In this document: piece by piece, positions 56,748-64,000 of the stretch
Layout of the letters: each line of letters starts with the position of its first letter
Position numbering within the stretch: position 1 is the first letter of the stretch
DNA from: Platycnemis pennipes
Taxonomy: Eukaryota > Arthropoda > Insecta > Odonata > Platycnemididae
Assembly (NCBI GenBank): GCA_933228895.1
Contig: OW121857.1
Coordinates: 1,240,001 to 1,304,000 of the forward strand
Length of the DNA: 64,000 nucleotides
Direction of reading: 5' to 3'
The notes under the pieces: model-generated
What the model saw: only the letters and a program-made list of their open reading frames with translations
What the model was told of the DNA's origin: nothing
Databases searched by the model: none
Position numbers and translations under genes: made by a program

Positions 56748-58747
56748 GGTGGCTCACTAGCTTGGCTGAAAGTGTTCCTGCAGGCCATTTCTTAATACAT
56801 TTTCGTAGCTAAACTATAGCTCGGAGGCACTTCTAGTTTTCTCTCTTATCTTAGAAAAGGATGGATCTTCGCAGTCATTGCGCGACATTATCATTGTAAA
56901 TTACGTTGTTGCATTGATTTAGAGGAGAAATAGTGTGCCCACCGACGCTTTCCATCGTTTTTCAGCACGCTTTAGTTCAGTTTCTGTTGCGTAAACCAAA
57001 AATATTACGCAGTGATGGTTAAGGTTCATTCTCCGTCTTTGAAGCAGAAGTATTTTCAGTACTTAATATACAAAAATATAGCTATAGTTTTGAAAATACG
57101 AACGCATGTTTCCTGTCTTTTCACTCGCGTGTCCACGGCCAATGTCGGGCTGCCCCCACCACCGCCGCTATACCCCCACCTCCAACTACTCTCTCACTGC
57201 CGCAGCGCGGAAGGGGCACTCACTAGAGCGAGTATCACCCGCCATCAGACAAAGTAACTGGCGAGGGGAGAACGGACGAGGCGGGGAGGGGAAATCGTAT
57301 TCGTAATCGTATAAGGAATGTTGTTTTATGAGAAGTCATTGTTGTGATTTAGAAATAATAGATAGTTTGACCAATTCTCAATTAAATGACTAGATTATAA
57401 TATTTATCGCAATTGCCATTACTATAACAGCGATGTGGAATGTTCACAACATCATATTTATCGCAGAGAGATTATGGAATTGGATTCCTGCGCATGAGAA
57501 TTCAATCTTCCTTTTCCACAAAAAAAGCCAGAAAAGGCTGATTATGAGACAGAGAGGTTAGAATCTATTTTCACTTATCCTTATGACATTTTACGAGTTT
57601 CAAACAATTTTTTTTTCTGGCTAACGTTATGGAAAAATACACAAATAAGTTTTTCGGCATAATCGAAGTGAAATGTGCAATTACCTGCAGGGATTTGTCT
57701 CCATCGGAGGCGGCAGGGCAGAAGAAACTAAACTTTCTTCAAAAGAGTGGGGAGAATGTCACGCTAAAGCAAAAGCATCAGTATCATTACCAAATACAGG
57801 GACAGTTGCACCTTTGTGACAAAACGTACTGCGACTTTATCGTTTGGAGCCCATTAGGCATTTACATTGAGCGTATTAATAGAAATGATCTCTTTTGGAA
57901 ACACCAAATGGAACAACAATTAGAAAAATTTTATATGGAGGTACTTCTGCCGAAAATACTTCGCCTAAATATCCATTAAAACGAATTCTTTAATGCTTAG
58001 CCATTACGTAATTCTAACCTTCTGTTTTTCTTGAAGTAATCATCCTTACGCTTTACCCCACACTATTTACCTTACAGGTCGCTCTTCATAAGTTCGTACG
58101 AATCAATGGTTTTAATCTTAGTCCAGACCCAAGCTGTAAACTCTTTGCAATGGGTAACTTTTCTCTCACTGGGTGCTGGTAATTAAATTGTGATGTTTTG
58201 AGATCAAACCATGACGAATAACGAAAACATTGGTGGTAAGAATGAAGAAACAGCGGAAGGCAAGGAGACATTCTGGTAAATCGTGAGACTGGTTATACTG
58301 CATTTCCCCACGTAAAATCACTTATTTTCACTGTGCGATACTGAAAATATCGACCGTGGACATGTGGTATTCACGAAGTTTTCAACTACTATGATATTAG
58401 TGCAATATTGTGATCCACCAGGCATAGTATCGCATTGTGCTGTAAATGCACAATGGAATAGTATATGCGAGATAATTGCGACATCAAAGTTACGAACAGC
58501 GAAGTTGAGCTGCGAACGAATACGATCACGCGTATTTATTTGTCAGCTGACTCCCCTCTCTTCCCTGCCATCCTGCGCAAGGACATTCTAGGCACTCTAG
58601 GCTCGTCTACAACCCAGCGACGCGCGCAGACCCCCTCCCCTCCAATCCCTCGTCGATTTCCCCTTACACGCTACGAGCCTTCCCATTCCACCCGGGACTG
58701 AGTAGGGGGAGAACCGACGAGGCGAAACTAAGAGCTAGTGAGCCACC
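56748..58747. mobile_element. 2,000-bp TTAA-flanked DNA element
   Basis: Perfect 15-bp terminal inverted repeats GGTGGCTCACTAGCT start at 56748 and end at 58747, and TTAA is duplicated outside (56744-56747 and 58748-58751). The paralogous empty site is AATCGCTTAAAGATTG at about 63345-63360. TTAA duplication is typical of piggyBac and Kolobok elements; GG at the tip does not fit the usual piggyBac CCC. It contains an exonuclease-like ORF (57629-57979) but no recognisable transposase, so it is a deletion derivative. Confidence 0.88.
57629..57979 (+). pseudogene. YqaJ/lambda-exonuclease-like nuclease, C-terminal part
   Basis: 117 codons matching the C-terminal half of YqaJ-type (lambda exonuclease-like) nuclease domains, which are metal-dependent DNA exonucleases. 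FFGIIEVKC carries the E13-x-K15 motif. It is followed by DLSPSEAAGQKK, HQYHYQIQGQLHLC with the conserved Gln residues, CDFIVWSPLGIYIERI, and the helix FWKHQMEQQLEKFYMEVLLP. The N-terminal part with the first catalytic acid is missing and no upstream exon was found, so it is probably non-functional. It lies wholly inside the TTAA element, so it belongs to the element and not to a host gene. ATG at 57629 is only the first Met of the frame. Confidence 0.82.
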
Positions 58748-58880
58748 TTAAGGAATGATTGGTTTTAAGGTTAATTACAGGGGACGAAATCTACTGTTGT
58801 TGATGAACACGTATATGATGGTAATATTCAAGTGGTTGATATAGAAAATGGCCACTACAAAGTAAAGGCAGCGTAGCACA
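58748..58880. repeat. Segmental duplication block Z1
   Basis: Continues Y1 after the TTAA element: GATTGGTTTTAAGGT.AATTAC, CGTATATGA.GGTAAT and GGCAGCGTAGCACAA match 63358-63540. Confidence 0.8.
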
Positions 58881-59219
58881 ATAACACAATAGAATAAAAT
58901 TCTTCATAAATTTATTGTGCGTAAATGTACCTCTATCAAAACCATTTCTACCTTTCTCTACTTCATCATCTAAATGATGTATCTCGTTGCTCGACTCTAT
59001 TATAAAAAATTGTCCTCCTTCATCTTCTTACATAATCCCTTAATTTTGGTAATTTAATCTTCGAGATAATCCTCATTCCTCATGCTGATAATTTTATCAT
59101 GATAAATTGACTCCAACTCTAACATGCTTCTCTACTTGAATTTTTAACATGATTGTTCATATCGTAGTGTGATGAGAAAATTGGTATGCAGGTATTCTAG
59201 CAGGTTTTAATATTCTCAG
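58881..59219. other. No gene recognised
   Basis: AT-rich, no features seen. Confidence 0.4.
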
Positions 59220-60020
59220 TGTTTGTTTCACTGCTTGCATAGTGGAGGGAAACAATTTGTTGAATGTGAACATTTTACATGGTACATTTTTTGAGATAGG
59301 TAATATGTTGATGGATATTATGAATGAATGTACAATCTGCTGGTTCCATCAGGTTGGACTATCATGTAACGGACAATCACTAGTTGGTTTTCAGTATTGT
59401 AAATTCGAAAATAAACATGTGACCAAGTTGAGGAGATGATATATGATAAAAATATTTTGCTGTTAAATGAATTAAACTTGTTGCTTTACAGATGTGTGTT
59501 GAGAGTTTGGGAAAGAATAGAATTCTCCCATCAGTCAGTCTGACGGATTCATCTTTCGTGATGTGTCGCATCAGTCTATCCTTAGGAAGTTGGGGAATAG
59601 GATGTAAATGTGCCGGAAAGACTTTAAGTGTAATTAGTCCATTGATATTCTTCCAGTCTTTAGGGATTCCCAACTAACGAAAGCTTAGTGGTGTGGTAAC
59701 CCATGATTGTCGTTTGCAGGGAAGTTGTGAGCAAGTGGGCTGCTCTAGTTTGCATTTTATTAAGTTTCTAAAATGTACCTTATTTAAAGCATAACATTGA
59801 TATGAAGTGTACCCTTAGGTACCAGGTAGGGAAATTAAATGGCTCAATTATTCTCCATGTCTAATGAATCCCATTGTTGGTGTGACAATTCTATTGTCCC
59901 TTCCGGCGTTTGCTGGAAGTAGTTCAGACATAGGGTGGCCACGATTCAGTGAGAGTCTGAGTGGTGGTCAATTCACCTTCAACACTCATGTCAACCCTGC
60001 AGAGATTATGTTTTAATGTT
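59220..60020. repeat. Segmental duplication block X2
   Basis: The longest X copy. Its left half (TTGTTGAATGTGAA, GTGACCAAGT.GAGGAGATGAT) matches only X3; its right half matches X1 and X3. It is not followed by Y or Z sequence. Confidence 0.82.
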
Positions 60021-61239
60021 AGTTTACGCAGATGGAGTCTGTTGTAGCGAGTATGGCATATAGCAAGAATCTGGCAATAACGAGTGACTGGGAACGTACT
60101 AGAGCCATAGAAAGGGCCATAATTAACATGTAAAAAAAACTGATACTGAGGTCAAGAAGCCTATGCCACTCTATACGCTTGTTGTTACGAGCGATATTTC
60201 TTGAGGGTGATTCCTATAAAAGTACTAATTAACTAATGGAATTTATATTTAGCAGCATTATTTGTCGACTACAACTCAGAATACTATATTTGTGCCATCT
60301 CTGAATCATTAATAATGCTTTTTATCCTGATTGCATATATCATGGTGTGATGGTAAAATTGATAAAGAGGAATTCCATCAAGAAGATGATTCTTTTGGTA
60401 TAGGTATATTGTTTACTGCAGTAGGTAATCATTAAGTTTATTCCAACAATGGTAGGGGTGTATCAGGCTCTTTTTTATGGAGAAGCACCCAATCAGTATG
60501 AAGTTGGTAAAATTAAAGAAAGAGTGTATTTGTGGAGTGTTTCTGCTATGGGGAAGGTATTAGGCTGCATATTTCCGGGATATTGTTGTCATTGGGTGAG
60601 GTAGTCATGACCATGTGGAACTACGATTATTATAATGGTTTGGATTTCTAATTCACTCGTTGGTAGTGAGTAAAAGGAAGGCTTGAATGCATTGAGAATT
60701 TGGGACTCCATAACTTCGATGGTTAATGAAGAATTTGTTTTTCCTCCTAGAGACATTATAAGTGATATTCCAACTTTGGAATGGAAAGATTATTTATGAG
60801 TTGTGGGAATATCAATCACTAATTACCCTCTAAGTTCTTTGCCTTTGTGACTTTGGAATGCTTGGGAATTCCTGTTCTCCATATCATTCGGGATATTAGC
60901 TTACTCCCTACTCACTCCCAATTCACCATTATTTATCCTTTAACAAATAGTCATATAAGTTTATTATTCTAATTATTTCTTCCCATTAGGTTGAGAGCTA
61001 ACTCTTATTCTTAAAATGATAATTTATATCATCCATTATTTCCTCCATTTATTATGTGCTAATAAATTCCTGTTTAGCGGGAAAACATATGTTAATGCGA
61101 ATTCCTTATTAACAGTTTTCATTATAATGTTTAAGTGTGAAGGTATTTTTTTAAATACATCGCGTAAGGAATTCAGTAGGCAGGCGTACCTTCGAGAATA
61201 CTATGCTCTGGACCAGGGGGTTCTTAATTTCTCCATATT
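60021..61239. other. No gene recognised
   Basis: AT-rich with no recognised motif or repeat. Lies where Y and Z would be expected after X2. Confidence 0.4.
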
Positions 61240-63300
61240 TGTACCACTCATTGCATAGTGACAGGAATGATATTGTTGAATGTGAAAATCTGTGAATATT
61301 ATGGATCGATGTATAAACTGCTCGTTCTATTAAGGTTGACCATCATAGGAGGAATTTTATGTATTGTTGGAAGAGTTAATGTTGTCTATATCAATGTTCT
61401 TCAATCCCTGCTGTAACAATAGAGGTTTTGCATGGTCAGTTACAGTGAGAAATAGAAATGATTGTTTTGAGAAGTTTAGAATGTATGGCGAAGATATAAA
61501 TGGTTGTGGGACGAAATACTGCCTTAGGGTGACAGAGGGTATTCCCACATTGGAATATGTGAGTGAACGATGGAGGTGAAGTTTTCCAGCACGGTGCTTT
61601 TAGTAGATTGGATGAAGATGTTTTGGAGGCGAAAAAGTTAAACAGATAGCAATATTATTGGGTTAAGCTAGTTTCTTTATTGTATTGTGGTACATTCAGA
61701 ATCACATACTTATCCTATGAATCTCGTCCGAGGCAAAGGAAAATCAGTCGTTTGTTTTCAGTCGTGAAATATGAAAATAAACCTGTGACCAAGTAGAGGA
61801 GATGATGTATGATAAAAAGTATTATGTGGTTGAAGGAATGAAACTTTTAGCTTTAAAATGTGTGTTGAGAGGTTGGGAAAGGATAAAATTCTCCGTTCTA
61901 TTCGAATAATCCAATGATAGGTATTATTCCAGTCTTTAGAGATACGCAACTAACAACAGCTTTGTGGTATGGTAATTATCAATTGTTGTTTGCAGGCAAG
62001 TGGGCTTAATGTAGTTTGCATTTTATTCAGTTTCTGAAATTACCCTATTTAAAGGATAGTAATGGTATGCAGTGTACCCTTGCTGGTAGGGAAATTAAAT
62101 GGCTCAGTTACTCTCCATGTTTAATGTTTCCCATTTGTGGTTTGGCAAATCTCTTGTTTATTCGGGTCTTTGCCTGATATTGTTTGGACACAGGTTGACC
62201 ATGATTCAGTGTGAGTTAAAGTAGTGGCCAATTCACCTTCCACACTCGTGTGTCAACCTTGTAGATATTATGTATTAATGTTTTTTTTAGGAATGGCTAG
62301 GAATTGGTTCTTACGCAGGAACTATTTTCGGCCGCCGAAAAATTTTGTATTTCTACGAATCATTCCGGGCTCATTCCTAAACAATAAGTGTACTTGTTAG
62401 CACTCAGGAGTATTCAGCATGGTGTAAATATTTTATTTGGAAGATTGATTTCACAAATAATCAATGAAAATGAAATATACGCAAAAACGTGCCTTCTGCC
62501 CGTTTCTGAATGCATGTTAAGGACAGAGAAATGGAAATTATGAACAACAATGAAAATTGAGATGCTTACTCCATACCTTCCGATATAACTAGCGCACACT
62601 ATAGTGAGCGATTTCACATCCGTTGGGAGCACTTGTTGTACTGAGCTTCCACTGTATTACTTGCACCCATTGACCCTAGCGACTGTTTATGTCCATCATC
62701 GTACCAAAGAGACGTGAATGCCAGCGATATATTTAAAAAAATTACATTCTGTTAGTCATTACTTTTGTAGTGTCTAGCATTTTTCAGTAGAAATGATGTT
62801 GAAGGTACGCTGCTCATTCTGGAAGTTAGGTTCAACGATAATTGTAGAGCATGGCGATGCCCAAGAGTTTCTCTTTAACTAGGTTTTCCCTACATTCTCT
62901 AAGTTGCATATTTTTTAGGGGCGGTCGCATTGGATCTGCAGGATCCAAGAATCGGGGGTTCTTTCATTTCATTTCATTCTGAAATGTAAATGGAATGGAC
63001 AGCCTAAATATGAAACTGCGTTTGAGGGTTAATATTCTCAAATGTTCGTGTTATCTGCTCCCTGTTAAAGATTAGTAGGTACGTTGGATACTGAGGAAAG
63101 GAGGCTGTGTAACTGTGGTCAGGAAATGAGATGAAATTTTTACCTTGTGACTATGATGAAAATTTAGATGAGAAGAAAATATAAGTGTTGTATCAAGTAG
63201 GTAGGGAAAATTCATTTTACATGGGTTCTTCTGAAAAGAGGAAAATTTGAGAGGGTGATATATGTCTCCTTACGATGCTAGCCAGGAGGAGACACCTGTT
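61240..63300. repeat. Segmental duplication blocks X3 and Y2
   Basis: X3 (61240-62284) then Y2 (62735-63300). The Y2 portion joins without E1 or LINE H and so shows the older arrangement. 62285-62734 has no match in X1 and may be a separate insertion; it contains TTTTCGGCCGCCGAAAA, a near-perfect palindrome near 62325. Confidence 0.82.
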
Positions 63301-63545
63301 GCGTGGAAGTGTAATAGAAGTGAATTATTGTAGATCGATCCCAAATCGCTTAAAGATTGATTGGTTTTAAGGTCAATTACGTTGGCATCCTATGTCGTGG
63401 TCTGATGTGTGTTGGGATGTTGATGCCTCATGGACGAAATCTTCCGTAGAATGATGAAGACGTGTATGAAGGTAATACTCAAGTGGTAGAAATGGAGAAT
63501 GTCCCCAGTTAAGTAAGGACAGCGTAGCACAACATATTGAGCCTT
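63301..63545. repeat. Segmental duplication block Z2
   Basis: Continues Y2 through the intact TTAA site (about 63351) to GGACAGCGTAGCACAACA. About 50 bp (63380-63430) is extra compared with Z1. Confidence 0.75.
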
Positions 63546-64000
63546 GAAGGTGTATTCCCAATTGCCGTGGGGACGAGGTAAACAGTGGTGACCAATCAAT
63601 AAATAGATTTATATTTCTGCATTGCAAGTGGTCCTCACCAGTTCTCAATGGATGTTACTCGAGGAACTTGGTTGATTCTGGTGTTCTGAGTACTTTTTGA
63701 CCCTTCTTTGAAGCCCTGAAACTTTATCTCACATGCTGTTAAAATTTGCTGCAAGTAGGGTTTGGCATCTGGTTCTGTGTCTATGGTAAATATTACAAGT
63801 GAGTAAAAGCAAGAAATTGTTGTAGAGCGTAGGGAGTAAGTGCCCTGAAAGGGAACACAGAGCATTAAGAAAATCAAAGTGTGTTACGGTGAAAGTATTC
63901 ATCTGATACACGAGTGAAGTCTTTGGTCATGTCCAGATATTAAAGCTTGTATGAGTGAGGGTTTAAAATACTCTGCCTACCTTTTGGATTGTTTAGGGTA
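63546..64000. other. No gene recognised
   Basis: Right edge of the window; short ORFs without motifs. Confidence 0.4.

Overview
This is a eukaryotic, AT-rich, repeat-dense window. The mobile elements (P-element/THAP9-type, hAT, Penelope-like and CR1/Jockey-like non-LTR elements, TTAA-type DNA elements) and the LINE 3' tails ending in GATGTA repeats suggest an arthropod, most likely an insect. The species cannot be named from the sequence. There are no bacterial-style operons, rRNAs, intact tRNAs or CRISPR arrays.

Layout. 1-2.3 kb: a long open P-element/THAP9-type transposase frame running off the left edge. 2.5-5.1 kb: two neighbouring tandem arrays of unrelated sequence, both with a period of exactly 134 bp. 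5.1-11.9 kb: intergenic DNA with a decayed hAT transposase (7.7-8.6 kb) and a Penelope-like RT scrap (11.5 kb). 11.9-31.9 kb: a non-LTR retrotransposon graveyard. It holds one copy with an intact RT frame (23.8-25.9 kb), a nearly identical inverted pair of 5'-truncated copies (14.6-15.5 plus 18.4-18.6 kb, and 22.4-23.6 kb), many orphan 3' tails, and a 2.85-kb DNA element (15.55-18.40 kb) nested in one truncated copy. 33.7-34.9 kb: a 1.2-kb TIR element beside one of two copies of a 480-bp repeat.

36.5-40.5 kb is the clearest host-gene region. On the minus strand five short exons spell the PH domain and start of the coiled coil of a PLEKHD1-type protein. On the plus strand a TATA box, a compact intronless 124-codon ORF and a poly(A) signal suggest a small divergent gene of unknown function. 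40.5-50.9 kb holds a degenerate ~530-bp triplication and a 27-bp minisatellite that is open in five reading frames.

50.9-64 kb is built from diverged copies of one segment (blocks X, Y, Z). Their alignment gives natural empty sites, so insertions can be dated relative to one another. A CAGGGTGGC-ended element with 5-bp target duplication lies in the X1/Y1 interval. A minus-strand LINE lies in the same interval and was itself hit by a second element of that family. An exactly 2,000-bp TTAA-flanked element carrying a YqaJ exonuclease remnant separates Y1 from Z1. The most interesting material is this layered element history, the CAGGGTG-ended elements with 5-bp duplications, and the hidden PLEKHD1-like gene with a GC-AG intron.
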